From: Thalassobaculum litoreum DSM 18839
GTDB lineage: Bacteria; Pseudomonadota; Alphaproteobacteria; Thalassobaculales; Thalassobaculaceae
DNA length: 64,000 bases
Direction: 5' to 3'
Assembly (NCBI RefSeq): GCF_900102465.1
Contig: NZ_FNBW01000005.1
Location: 1-64,000, forward strand
Notes under the pieces: generated by a model
Seen by the model: only the letters and a program-made list of their open reading frames with translations
Database searches by the model: none
Told to the model about the DNA's origin: nothing
Position numbers and translations under genes: made by a program
Part shown: positions 1 to 7,942 of the stretch, piece by piece
Layout: each line of letters begins with the position of its first letter
Position numbering within the stretch: the stretch's first letter is position 1

Positions 1-85
1 GTGAAGCCTCCAGCAGCACTATCCGCTATAATTCTATAAAAACATAGAACTGTCAGAAATAAATAAAATACAAAATGACCTAAAA

Positions 86-493
86 CTACCACGGAATCGA
101 GCAATTTCCCCATTGCACGCCGCCACCCGGTTGACTTCTATCCTTACAAATTACGCTTCCCGTCTGGGTGTCCATTCTAAGACATGTAATATTATTGTAA
201 TACACTCCATAGTTTGTGCACATCAATTGATAGCGCCCGTTGACGCCCCCCGCTGCGACGGCGGTGTCGACGTAGTCTTTGGAGGCAAGGCTATCGCCAG
301 TGATGCTGCCCTTCATGCTCCACCATTTGCTCCCGTCACAGAACTGCATGGTTTTGTAGGTGGTGTTGTAGGTTATCTCGCCTTCATTTCCCTCCGGGTC
401 CGCACAGGCGGCGTGCGCGTCCTGCGAAGTCACCATCCCCAAAAAGAATAGAAGAGCAGCGCTTAATATTCTTAGATGTAAAAACATTCTCAT
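86..493 (-). CDS. Small exported protein with a CDGxxW module
   Basis: The 135-residue product starts with a signal peptide (hydrophobic stretch to about residue 28, cleavage near AHA-AC). The mature part has a short Cys-rich module: CADPEGNEG, then FCDGSKWWSMKG, then SKDYVDTAVAAGG, which resembles the linker of phage tail or adhesin proteins. The first half is shared with the neighbour at 556-1227; the C-terminal half, with four Cys, is not. An AAGGA sequence precedes the start; ATG at 493 or at 487 are both possible. The base composition is clearly more AT-rich than the chromosome to the right. Location is probably periplasmic or surface; I cannot assign a function. Confidence 0.7.
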   Translation of the reverse strand: MRMFLHLRILSAALLFFLGMVTSQDAHAACADPEGNEGEITYNTTYKTMQFCDGSKWWSMKGSITGDSLASKDYVDTAVAAGGVNGRYQLMCTNYGVYYNNITCLRMDTQTGSVICKDRSQPGGGVQWGNCSIPW

Positions 494-555
494 ATTTCCT
501 TTTATCCAATGTTTTATTTTTATTCAGATTAATAATAAAAATACAATACAACTAA

Positions 556-1227
556 TTACTTAACGCAAAAACTAGGAAGCGAACTATTACAGCTTTCACT
601 ATTCACGCTGACTTGGTCGCTTCTTAGTATGCCGCCATAAACGCCGTTTGTTGCGGACGTCCATCCAAAACAATTCTTTGTATAATTATTGCCTCCCGCC
701 ATGCTCACAAATCCATTCGATCCTGCATAAATTGTTGAATATACTTGGCTCGTTGTGCCTGTCGCCAATGGAATTTCCGGTTGCGGGATAACAGTCATCC
801 AAACATGTGCGCTGGCCGGCGCTGGAAATACACCGTTGAGATGAAAGAAGTACAGATCGCGAGAGCTTCCGATCCGCCATCCACCACCATCGGCGGTCTC
901 GTTGTCACAATTATCATTCGCGGTGTTGCCCCTTCCGATTGTGGAAGTGAACATGAACTGTGTCGGCGGGGTATAACCGCTTCCGCCTGCTGCGACGGCG
1001 GCATCGACATAGTCCTTTGAGGCGACATCCTCACCGGAGGCGGCTCCGCCTTTCATCGAGTGCCAATCTGTACCATCGCAGAATTTATAAACGCCATCGG
1101 AGGTGAAATAATCCATGGTTCCCGCCTTTCCCGCCGGATCGGAGCAATCGGCATAGGCGGCGGGTGAGGCGATAAAAGTCAAAACTAAAAACGAGAAAAT
1201 AAATAAAAATCGGTTAGATACGGTCAT
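556..1227 (-). CDS. Exported protein with CDGxxW module and distinct C-terminal domain
   Basis: This is a paralogue of the gene at 86-493. The start at 1227 is chosen because AAAGGA lies 10 nt upstream and the signal peptide then begins properly (MTVSNRFLFIFSFLV); an upstream in-frame ATG at 1254 would add nine residues. After the signal peptide come CSDPAGKAG, FCDGTDWHSMKG and SKDYVDAAVAAGG, matching the neighbour. The remaining 130 residues form a different domain rich in Gly, Asn and Cys (NCDNETADGGGWRIGSSRD, later NNYTKNCFGWTS), with the look of an extracellular carbohydrate-binding or lectin-like fold, but I do not recognise it. AT-rich, so probably acquired. Confidence 0.75.
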   Translation of the reverse strand: MTVSNRFLFIFSFLVLTFIASPAAYADCSDPAGKAGTMDYFTSDGVYKFCDGTDWHSMKGGAASGEDVASKDYVDAAVAAGGSGYTPPTQFMFTSTIGRGNTANDNCDNETADGGGWRIGSSRDLYFFHLNGVFPAPASAHVWMTVIPQPEIPLATGTTSQVYSTIYAGSNGFVSMAGGNNYTKNCFGWTSATNGVYGGILRSDQVSVNSESCNSSLPSFCVK

Positions 1228-1439
1228 TGAAAACGGGTCCTTTTTGCAATACAATATTGTAACATTGTATCAACTTTAATTGTCTCAGTGAATACTTAAT
1301 TTACGCTTAATTTTTCGAAGACGATCCCTTACGCGCTCCGCATTGCAAAAGGGACCGCTTTTGCCGGAACCGGACGCGTGAATCCAAGTCACTGATCTAT
1401 CGAAATTTTATGCCTACAGAGCACGCGGGGGTGTCTTGC

Positions 1440-1988
1440 ATGAATATTGGATATGCTCGTGTCAGCACGGAGGAGCAAAATCTCGACCTCCAGCTTCACG
1501 CTCTCAAAGGTGCTGGGTGCGGCGTTATCCATGAGGATTTCGGTGTCTCCGGCGCGTCGGTGAAACGGCCCGGATTGCGCAAGGCCCTGAGACGGGTTCA
1601 GGCGGGGGACGTGCTGGTGGTGTGGAAGCTCGACCGGCTGGGCCGTTCGCTCCCGCATCTGGTGGAAACCATCAATGCCTTGCGCGAACGCGGTGTGGGG
1701 TTTCGCTCGTTGCAGGAACAGATCGACACAACCTGCGCCGGGGGACGGTTCTATTTCCACATGCTGGCGGCGCTGGCGGAGTTTGAACGGGAATTGATAT
1801 CGGAGCGCACGCGCGCCGGAATGGCCTCGGCGAAACGGCGCGGCGTCCATGTCGGGCGGCCCGGCAAGATTACGCCGGAGATGCTTCAGCAGGCCCGGCG
1901 GATGATCGCCACGCGCCAGAGAACGCACGGAGAAATCGCGGCGCTTCTCGGCGTTCATGCCTCCACCCTCTACCGCGCGCTGAAGTGA
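1440..1988 (+). CDS. Small serine recombinase (resolvase/invertase family)
   Basis: The 182-residue protein begins MNIGYARVSTEEQNLDLQ, the classic N-terminus with catalytic Ser9, followed by the conserved GDVLVVWKLDRLGRS and FYFHMLAALAEFERELISERT segments, and ends in a Hin-type helix-turn-helix (about residues 140-182, including GEIAALLGVHASTLYRAL). Length is typical of ParA/Hin/Tn3 resolvases. The start at 1440 is chosen over an in-frame ATG at 1410 because the family begins here. It catalyses inversion or resolution between two short sites; no paired sites were identified in the flanks. It stands alone next to the two variable exported proteins, so an invertase role is possible but unproven. 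Confidence 0.9.
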   Translation: MNIGYARVSTEEQNLDLQLHALKGAGCGVIHEDFGVSGASVKRPGLRKALRRVQAGDVLVVWKLDRLGRSLPHLVETINALRERGVGFRSLQEQIDTTCAGGRFYFHMLAALAEFERELISERTRAGMASAKRRGVHVGRPGKITPEMLQQARRMIATRQRTHGEIAALLGVHASTLYRALK

Positions 1989-2051
1989 TGGGTTGGCCTG
2001 ACACGATTCAATGCGTCCGGATGACGATCACTGCGACGATTTCTACGACAG

Positions 2052-2603
2052 CTACCGGGATGCAACGCCGCGTTCGATCCGTTTGCTTGCCGAGCGGTAG
2101 GCACGCCAAAGGTCGGCCTTTTGCTGTTCGGCGCGTTCAATCCTGCCGGTCAACGCTTCGTCGGGCGTAGGGACGGCGCGCAACCGACTGAGAATAAGCT
2201 CCGTTCGGGCGTACCGAACATAGATGCCGAGGCGGGATGCCTGATCGTCATTCAGCTCAGGCTCGGCATGGAGCGGTCCGGTCAACTCGACGATCTTGCG
2301 GATATGTCTGGAGACGAGCTTCGGCGGCCATTCCTCGGCCCATTCGATGAGTTCGGCGGCATGCGGAAAGATTTCTTCCGTGCGGACGCCCCGGCGGGAT
2401 CGCAATTCCTCCTGGATTTGGGGTGACAGGCCTTCTTCATCGAGAGACAAAGCGCCGTCCTGATAATAACCGGCGAAGACCAGGCGGTCCCGGAAGCGTC
2501 CGTAATGCGCGTAGACCGTATTCAGGCTGACGCCGGAGCGCTTTGCAGCCTCTTGTGGCAGCAACCGCCGGGCATAGCAGTCGAGGAGCTTGCCATTGAC
2601 CAT
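2052..2603 (-). CDS. Helix-turn-helix protein of unknown role
   Basis: The product has an N-terminal helix-turn-helix (LLPQEAAKRSGVSLNTVYAHYGRFRDRL, about residues 14-42 from this start) resembling the DNA-binding part of transposase-related regulators. The rest is helical, with an acidic middle and a basic C-terminus, and matches nothing I know. The start at 2603 is preferred since AAGGA lies seven bases before it; an ATG at 2663 would add 20 residues but has no ribosome binding site. The gene converges with the resolvase and diverges from the membrane-protein module at 2868, so it could be a regulator of that module. That is inference from position only. Confidence 0.6.
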   Translation of the reverse strand: MVNGKLLDCYARRLLPQEAAKRSGVSLNTVYAHYGRFRDRLVFAGYYQDGALSLDEEGLSPQIQEELRSRRGVRTEEIFPHAAELIEWAEEWPPKLVSRHIRKIVELTGPLHAEPELNDDQASRLGIYVRYARTELILSRLRAVPTPDEALTGRIERAEQQKADLWRAYRSASKRIERGVASR

Positions 2604-2867
2604 GCGGAGATCCTTGACCTGCGGTGCCTCTCGCTCTCTCTGCCCGCCTGGGGACGGCCCCATGACTGCGACAGAATATATCTATCATTCACAATAAGAT
2701 AAGTGTGATTTCGGCGTCTCCGGCCTTGTTATATCAGGGGCCTGAAGGCTGCCACGGCGCTTGCCCGGCGTTGACGCTGCCGCCACCCTCTTAAGCATCC
2801 TCCCAAAACAAAACCTTCTGAGCGCGATTTTGAAAGGCGCAGTGCGCCCGCGATCAGGAGGAATGCG

Positions 2868-4229
2868 ATGTCGTTTTGGGACCGGGTCAAATCCCTCATC
2901 GGCGGCTTTGGGCGGCGCAAACGCGCCGCGCCGGTCATTGACGGGGAGATCGTCTCCCGCGCGCGTGATGGGGAGCCGATAGACAATATTGCGGGGGCCG
3001 TGCGCGACACTGCGATAGCCGACCTTGCCGATAGCCGCGCCGCCCTCCGGGAAGACCAGATCGACATCGAGACCCGCGATGCGGAAGCCTGCGCATTCTC
3101 AATCGAGGGCGTTAAGGCCACCGCATCGTCGGCTGCTGATCAGATCATCGCCATTGCCATCGGCGCATCGGATGAAATGAAAGCGATCAATGCGGAGCTG
3201 GCCGAAGGAAAGGTCGGGCTCAAGGCCTTTGTGCATGAGCACGGGCTCGCGCCGGGGCATCTGCTGCCGGTCCGCCCGCTGCCGATGATCCTGATCTTCG
3301 TCTTCATGGTGTGTGAGGGACTGCTCACCGGCTCGGTCTTCTTCCAGTCCGGTGTCGTACCAACCATCGCCGCCGGGGTAACGCTGGGGGTGATGGCGAG
3401 TGGCGCGGCGGTCCTGCTCGCGGCGTTTCTCGGCGGCCACCTCATCGGACGGCACTTCAATCTGGGTGTCGGCGCGCCGGTCTCGAACGGACCCGTCCTG
3501 CAAAAACGCTGGGCGGCGCGCCTATGCTCAGTGCCACTTATCGCGGCAATCATCCTGCTGCACGGCAGCCTCGCAACGGCGCGGGCCGAAGGCACGCTGG
3601 ACGACGCGCTGCTGTCCTTCACCAGCAACCCGATTGCAGCGTTCGGAACACTAAGCAGTGCCTTGCTGCTGATCTTCGGCCTCGGCGGCTCGGTGCTGGC
3701 CTGGGTGGAAGGCATGAGCGCCTTCGGTGATCCCGATCCGGGGCGTGACCGCGCGCATGCGCGCAGCGTCACGGCGAGCGAAGCCGCGCGTAAGGGTGCT
3801 CATGACCGAGCCCTCGATGAGATCAATGACGTTGCCGAGGACCATCTCGGCCTGATCGATGATGAAGCGGAGACGGTGCTTTCGGCCATGGAAGGCCGGG
3901 CGGAGCGGATCGCGCAGTTCGAAGCCGACAAGGCCGCGCTCGCCGATGATGTCGAAGACGCCATCACGTCCATCGATGCCGCGCACGATCACCTCATCGC
4001 TCTCTACCGGTCAATCGCGGGCAAAAACCCGCCCGCGATCCGGCGCATCGATGCGGACGCCGTCCGCGCCCGGTTCCGGGTGGAGTGGAGCCCGCCGGAA
4101 GACCCGGCGCGCGATATCCGCGCGGATATCGAGGCCTGCCGCACGGTGATCGTCACGGCGGCTGCGGAGGCCCGTGCGCTCGTCACATCCAGCCTGCACG
4201 ACAAACCCAATACGGAGGATCTGTCATGA
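2868..4229 (+). CDS. Coiled-coil inner-membrane protein of the transfer-like module
   Basis: The 453-residue protein has a basic N-terminus (RRKRAAP), a helical cytoplasmic region to about residue 125, a hydrophobic core of four to five membrane segments (roughly 135-290, including PMILIFVFMVCEGLLTG and ALLLIFGLGGSVLAWVEG), and a long charged helical C-terminal region likely to form a coiled coil. AGGAGG precedes the ATG by six bases. It is the first gene of a tight same-strand series, and its stop overlaps the next start (ATGA). I do not recognise the family. Its context suggests an envelope component working with the coupling ATPase downstream. Confidence 0.8.
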   Translation: MSFWDRVKSLIGGFGRRKRAAPVIDGEIVSRARDGEPIDNIAGAVRDTAIADLADSRAALREDQIDIETRDAEACAFSIEGVKATASSAADQIIAIAIGASDEMKAINAELAEGKVGLKAFVHEHGLAPGHLLPVRPLPMILIFVFMVCEGLLTGSVFFQSGVVPTIAAGVTLGVMASGAAVLLAAFLGGHLIGRHFNLGVGAPVSNGPVLQKRWAARLCSVPLIAAIILLHGSLATARAEGTLDDALLSFTSNPIAAFGTLSSALLLIFGLGGSVLAWVEGMSAFGDPDPGRDRAHARSVTASEAARKGAHDRALDEINDVAEDHLGLIDDEAETVLSAMEGRAERIAQFEADKAALADDVEDAITSIDAAHDHLIALYRSIAGKNPPAIRRIDADAVRARFRVEWSPPEDPARDIRADIEACRTVIVTAAAEARALVTSSLHDKPNTEDLS

Positions 4230-5122
4230 ATCGCCGCGCAAAATCCCGTTCATCCCGTCCGCGCCGCCGCACCCCTGCCACGGGAAGCAAGTGGGCCGTA
4301 CCCATGGCCGTGGGCGCGATTGCCCTGACCGCGCTTGGCGGCGTGGGCTACGCCGTCGTCTCGGGCGCGGACACTGTCCGTCCCGATGATCTGGGTTGCT
4401 ACGAGAGCGCCGCGCCGCAGGGCAGCACGACCATCTGGTGGGACGCCTCGATGAGCTGGTCGCCATCCCAAGAGCGCGATATCCGCGCGGCGGTGGCGCA
4501 GGCCTGGGAGACGCTGCCCTTCAATGATCGCTTCTCGGTCATCACGACCGAAGCCGATACGGTCGGCGATCTGGCCCCGCGCCGGGTAGAGCTTTGCGGC
4601 CCGGCCCGCTCTGAAAGCGACTATGCCCGCCACGGCATCGAGAAGACAGCATCCTCCGGCTTCCTCAGCAATGAGGCGGACAAGCGCTTCCACGAGGCTG
4701 TCCAGCCTGTGGTCGACAGCGTGTTTTCCGAGACCAAGGCGCAGCAAAAGGTGCTGGCGATCGACAGCCCTCTGCTGGAGCAATTCCAGGCGATCTCGCG
4801 TGGTTCCGGCTTCCGGGATGCAGGCGGGCGCAAGCGGCTGCTGGTGATTAGCGACGGCATCCAGAACACGGAAATCGCCCGGTTCTGCGATGTGAAGGGC
4901 GATCTGCCGCCCTTCGAGCGCTTCAAGGACAAGCCGGAATACGCCCGCGTGGCACCCGCCGCGATGAGCGGCGTGGAGGTCTCCTTCTACCTGGTGCTGC
5001 ACGCCGACTACGGCCCGCACTGCACCGAAGACGAACTAGCCGCGTTCTGGAGCGCCTACTTCGAGGAAGCGGGCGCGAGCCGCGTCGCTGTCTACCGCCT
5101 TCGCCCGTCCGGCAAGGACTGA
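4226..5122 (+). CDS. Membrane-anchored VWA-like protein
   Basis: The 298-residue product has a very basic N-terminus (residues 1-22), one membrane segment (about 24-46, PMAVGAIALTALGGVGYAVV), then an exported domain. That domain shows a metal-site-like WWDASMSWS near residue 75 (DxSxS) and a later core strand LLVISDGIQNTE, the pattern of a von Willebrand factor type A fold. The DxSMS site and downstream Asp support metal-dependent adhesion or assembly binding. ATG at 4226 is translationally coupled to the preceding stop, with GGAGGA upstream. It lies between the coiled-coil membrane protein and the small membrane protein of the same module. Family assignment is from motif reading only. Confidence 0.65.
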   Translation: MNRRAKSRSSRPRRRTPATGSKWAVPMAVGAIALTALGGVGYAVVSGADTVRPDDLGCYESAAPQGSTTIWWDASMSWSPSQERDIRAAVAQAWETLPFNDRFSVITTEADTVGDLAPRRVELCGPARSESDYARHGIEKTASSGFLSNEADKRFHEAVQPVVDSVFSETKAQQKVLAIDSPLLEQFQAISRGSGFRDAGGRKRLLVISDGIQNTEIARFCDVKGDLPPFERFKDKPEYARVAPAAMSGVEVSFYLVLHADYGPHCTEDELAAFWSAYFEEAGASRVAVYRLRPSGKD

Positions 5123-5147
5123 ACCCCGACCCCGAAAGGAGTGTGTG

Positions 5148-5465
5148 ATGACTCAGTCCAATGCGCCGCAGGGCGGCAATCGTGGCGGTGAAAGCCAGGG
5201 CGTTCGCGTGCTGGCGACCGTAGGCTCGGGAGTGACCGCGTTCTTCGGGACGGGGCCGCTGCAAGGGTCCACCATCGCCTTCGTCCAGGCCTTCGCCCGC
5301 GATCACTACGGCTACGGCTTCGACGATATCGTGAACGTGGCGTGGTGGGGCGTATGCGCCGTCGGCGTCTATGGCGCGGCGCGGATGGTGTCCGGCGTGA
5401 TCCTGCGCATCCTGGAGGGGCGCGGGCTCCTCAGCGGCTTCCGGATCGGCGGGGGCTTCCGGTGA
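5148..5465 (+). CDS. Small membrane protein preceding the coupling ATPase
   Basis: The product is about 105 residues: a polar Gly-rich N-terminus, a moderately hydrophobic stretch at 20-45 and a clear membrane segment near 66-90 (VAWWGVCAVGVYGAARMVSGVIL), ending in a basic tail. AAAGGA lies seven bases before ATG 5148; a GTG three bases earlier is also in frame. Its stop overlaps the GTG start of the coupling ATPase (GTGA), implying tightly matched synthesis. Classical VirD4/TraG proteins carry N-terminal membrane helices that the downstream protein lacks, so this gene may supply the anchor as a separate subunit. That is an inference. Confidence 0.7.
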   Translation: MTQSNAPQGGNRGGESQGVRVLATVGSGVTAFFGTGPLQGSTIAFVQAFARDHYGYGFDDIVNVAWWGVCAVGVYGAARMVSGVILRILEGRGLLSGFRIGGGFR

Positions 5466-7054
5466 GTAACGCCGAAAGCCCGTTCGGCTCTGCCCGGTTC
5501 AGCAATCTCGATGAGATCAAGCGGGCGGGGATGATCCGGCAGAAGCCGGACTCCCTGTTCCTTGGCTTTTATGACGGTCACCCCCTCTTCAGCGATGCGG
5601 AGGGCGGCTGGCTGCAAGCCGCCGGGGCGCGGGGCGGCAAGCTCCGCGATGTGCTCGGCTATAATATCTGCTCCGGCATCTATGCGGGCTCGATGCTCAT
5701 CCTCGACATGAAGGGTGAGCTGGCGATGGTCAGCCTGGATCAGACGCCGGACGGCAAGTTCTGTTTCTACTGGAACCCGGACGGCCTGCACGGGGTGATC
5801 TCGCACCGGGTCAATCCGGTGGACCCGATCCGCAAGGACAGCCGCTCGCTGGTCTCCGACGTCAAGGTGCTGGCCGAGAACATGATCCCGCTCTCGGGCA
5901 GTCCGGCGGGGGAGTATTTCGAGCGGCGGGGACGGGAGTATTTCGAGGCGCTGGCGCTTGCCGTCACCGAGCGCGACGGCGTTCTGACACTTCCCGCGCT
6001 CTACACCGTCATCAATCTTGTGGTGGCGGCGGGGGAGGCCTGGCTCAACTTCGCCTTCGAGATGCACGAATCCGGGCATGAGAATGTCCGCCGGATCGAA
6101 AAGGAAATCGCCGAAGGGCGGGACAACCCGACAGGCGGGTTCCAGGGCATCTTGGGCGAGCTGATGAAGTCGGTCGCCTGCCTCTCCGATCCGCAGTTGA
6201 TGGCGTCGGTCTCGCCGCCGTTCGATTTCTCGCTCGAAGATCTGATCCGCAGCGATCAGGCCTACCAAATCTACCTCATGGTGCCGCCGCAATATGTGGA
6301 AGCCTGGGCACCGGTCCTGAGGGCCCTGTTCACATCGGGGCTCATCTATAAATCCCGCAGCCCCGCAGCGCCGCGTCAGACCTGGGTGATTGATGAGTGC
6401 GCGCAGCTGGGCGCGTTCCCGCTCGTCCCGAAGCTGTTCACCTATGGCGCGGGCATCGGCATTCGGCCCTGGGCGGTCTTCCAGAGCATCAAGCAGATGA
6501 AGGCTCTGGGCCCGGACGCCGACACCATCATCCTGTCGTCGGCGGCGGTGCAGCAATACTTCGCCGTGCGGGACCTGGAGACCGGGGCCACCCTGTCTCG
6601 CATGCTCGGCATGGAAACGCTGTCCTACGAAGACGAGCGGCAGTCCGAAGAGGCGCGGCACGCGCGTGAGAAGGCCATGCGCGCCATCATGGACGGCGGC
6701 GATCCGCTGGACGCTGCCCTCAGCTACGAGCATGCGGCGCGGCGCGAAGCACTGCCCGCCAAGCGGGCTCGTTCGCTCATGACCCCCGATGAGATTCTGA
6801 ACATGCCCGGCGATAAGCAAATCCTGTTCGCCGATGGTTTGGCGCACCCGATCTACGCCGATCGCAGGCCGTATTACGAGCAGCGCTTCATGGCCGGGCG
6901 ATACCACCCGAACCCGTATCACCCGCCCGCCGACCGGGTCCGCGTCAAAACCCTGTTTGGGCATGGTTGGAAGAAGGTGGTGCGCGAACCCGTGCCGGAC
7001 GAGTTCGCCCACTATCCGCAGTACCGCGACGGCACCTGGTCGAAGGTGAGGTGA
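5462..7054 (+). CDS. TraG/VirD4-type coupling ATPase with degenerate P-loop
   Basis: The 530-residue protein matches the type IV coupling family: LILDMKGELA at 79-88 (the DxKGE element after Walker A), RGREYFEALALAV, and a Walker B WVIDECAQLGAFP at Asp311-Glu312 followed by the long conserved C-terminal ATPase part. Coupling proteins pump DNA-relaxase complexes to a secretion channel. Two features are odd. The P-loop position reads AGARGGKL (54-61), where the magnesium-binding Ser/Thr is replaced by Leu. There are no N-terminal membrane helices. The GTG start overlaps the previous stop. It may be a remodelled motor or an inactive derivative; family membership is firm, activity is not. Confidence 0.85.
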   Translation: MSNAESPFGSARFSNLDEIKRAGMIRQKPDSLFLGFYDGHPLFSDAEGGWLQAAGARGGKLRDVLGYNICSGIYAGSMLILDMKGELAMVSLDQTPDGKFCFYWNPDGLHGVISHRVNPVDPIRKDSRSLVSDVKVLAENMIPLSGSPAGEYFERRGREYFEALALAVTERDGVLTLPALYTVINLVVAAGEAWLNFAFEMHESGHENVRRIEKEIAEGRDNPTGGFQGILGELMKSVACLSDPQLMASVSPPFDFSLEDLIRSDQAYQIYLMVPPQYVEAWAPVLRALFTSGLIYKSRSPAAPRQTWVIDECAQLGAFPLVPKLFTYGAGIGIRPWAVFQSIKQMKALGPDADTIILSSAAVQQYFAVRDLETGATLSRMLGMETLSYEDERQSEEARHAREKAMRAIMDGGDPLDAALSYEHAARREALPAKRARSLMTPDEILNMPGDKQILFADGLAHPIYADRRPYYEQRFMAGRYHPNPYHPPADRVRVKTLFGHGWKKVVREPVPDEFAHYPQYRDGTWSKVR

Positions 7055-7057
7055 GCG

Positions 7058-7468
7058 ATGAGCGATCCCAAGAGCCGGGGCTCGTTTGCCCGCCTGCACG
7101 CAAGCAACCTGCCGGGCCAGCCAACCAAGCTGGAGCGCACGCCATCGGTGCGCGGGGCTTTTGACCCTGCGAGCGACGAGTTGCGGGCCAAGGAACGGGC
7201 CGCGCAAAGCCAGAGCGAAGCACAGCGCCGCGAGTCCTTCATGGTGAGGCGCAGCAAGCCGGAGCCGACGCTCAAGCCCACCCGCGCGCTGTCGCTCGGC
7301 CCTGACCGGGCAGCGTTCCAGGAACGATGGGCGCAGGAACAGCGCGCGGCGGCTCCTGCCGCCACGCCCTCCCGAGAAGACCGCAAAGCCGCGTTCATGA
7401 AGGCGCGGGGGCAACCCGCGCCGGACCGCATACGGGAGCGAACAAAAGACCGCTCCCGTGACCGCTAA
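7058..7468 (+). CDS. Hydrophilic basic protein of the element
   Basis: The 136-residue product is strongly charged and rich in Arg, Ala, Gln and Pro, with no signal peptide or membrane segment and low sequence complexity (ends DRIRERTKDRSRDR). It starts three bases after the coupling ATPase stop with GAGGTGAG upstream, so it is co-transcribed and probably co-translated with it. Such proteins next to coupling ATPases can be accessory DNA-binding or substrate-adaptor proteins, but nothing in the sequence proves it. I do not recognise a family. Confidence 0.65.
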   Translation: MSDPKSRGSFARLHASNLPGQPTKLERTPSVRGAFDPASDELRAKERAAQSQSEAQRRESFMVRRSKPEPTLKPTRALSLGPDRAAFQERWAQEQRAAAPAATPSREDRKAAFMKARGQPAPDRIRERTKDRSRDR

Positions 7469-7489
7469 CCCAAGAGAGGAGATCAGAAA

Positions 7490-7822
7490 ATGACCGACCG
7501 TAAGAACGACCGCCAGGAAGACCGCACCACCGATCAGAGCCGCCAGCCCGCCGATGTAATCCGCGATGGTTCCCTCAAGGCCACCATCTGGCGCAATGAG
7601 GGCGAAGACGGGCCGTTCTACTCCACCAGCCTCGCCCGCACGTTTGAGGACCGCGAGGGCAATCTGCGTGATGCGCACAGCTTCTCCGGCTCCGACCTGC
7701 TGAAGGTCTCGGAGCTCGCCCGTAAGGCCTATGACCGAACGAACGATCTGCGCCGTGAAGAGTTCAAGCAGGAGCGGCAGGAAAGCCGGGAGGTCTCGAA
7801 GACGCGAGAGCGCACACGATAG
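7490..7822 (+). CDS. Conserved hypothetical protein of integrative elements
   Basis: The 110-residue product has a charged N-terminal tail, a compact beta-rich core (GSLKATIWRNEGEDGPFYST, then SLARTFEDREGNLRDAHSFSG) and a helical stretch (LLKVSELARKAYDRTNDLR) followed by a charged tail. From memory, proteins with this ATIWrNEGe-GPFYs core occur widely on plasmids and integrative elements and have no assigned function. AGGAG is placed well before the ATG. It closes the transfer-like series; the LexA-box promoter of the integrase unit follows 40 bases later. Confidence 0.7.
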   Translation: MTDRKNDRQEDRTTDQSRQPADVIRDGSLKATIWRNEGEDGPFYSTSLARTFEDREGNLRDAHSFSGSDLLKVSELARKAYDRTNDLRREEFKQERQESREVSKTRERTR

Positions 7823-7841
7823 AAACCAGCGCCCAAAATAC

Positions 7842-7870
7842 TTGCGTATTCAAAACGTATGTTCTAGTTT
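7842..7870 (+). promoter_or_regulatory. Possible sigma-70-type promoter of the integrase unit
   Basis: TTGCGT (7842-7847) and TAGTTT (7865-7870) are separated by 17 bases and stand upstream of the 7943 gene. The -10-like hexamer lies between the two GTTC half-sites of the LexA box, so repressor binding would block the promoter. The match to consensus is moderate. Confidence 0.4.
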
Positions 7871-7875
7871 TGTTC
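7861..7875 (+). promoter_or_regulatory. LexA (SOS) operator, GTTC-N7-GTTC
   Basis: GTTC at 7861-7864 and GTTC at 7872-7875 are separated by exactly seven bases (TAGTTTT), which is the LexA recognition pattern established for alphaproteobacteria. It lies 67 bases before the start of the small gene at 7943, the first gene of the integrase unit. This implies that DNA damage would release expression of the integrase. Confidence 0.75.
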
Positions 7876-7942
7876 TCTTTTATCCGATGGCGCGGGAGGA
7901 ACATCGGACAGAGCGGAACAAAAACAAGAAAGGAGAACCGCC

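Noticed and set aside
5369-7678. A 769-codon open frame antisense to the coupling ATPase
   Set aside because: It is a shadow of high-GC coding DNA: compositionally biased, without a ribosome binding site, and opposite a clearly conserved gene.
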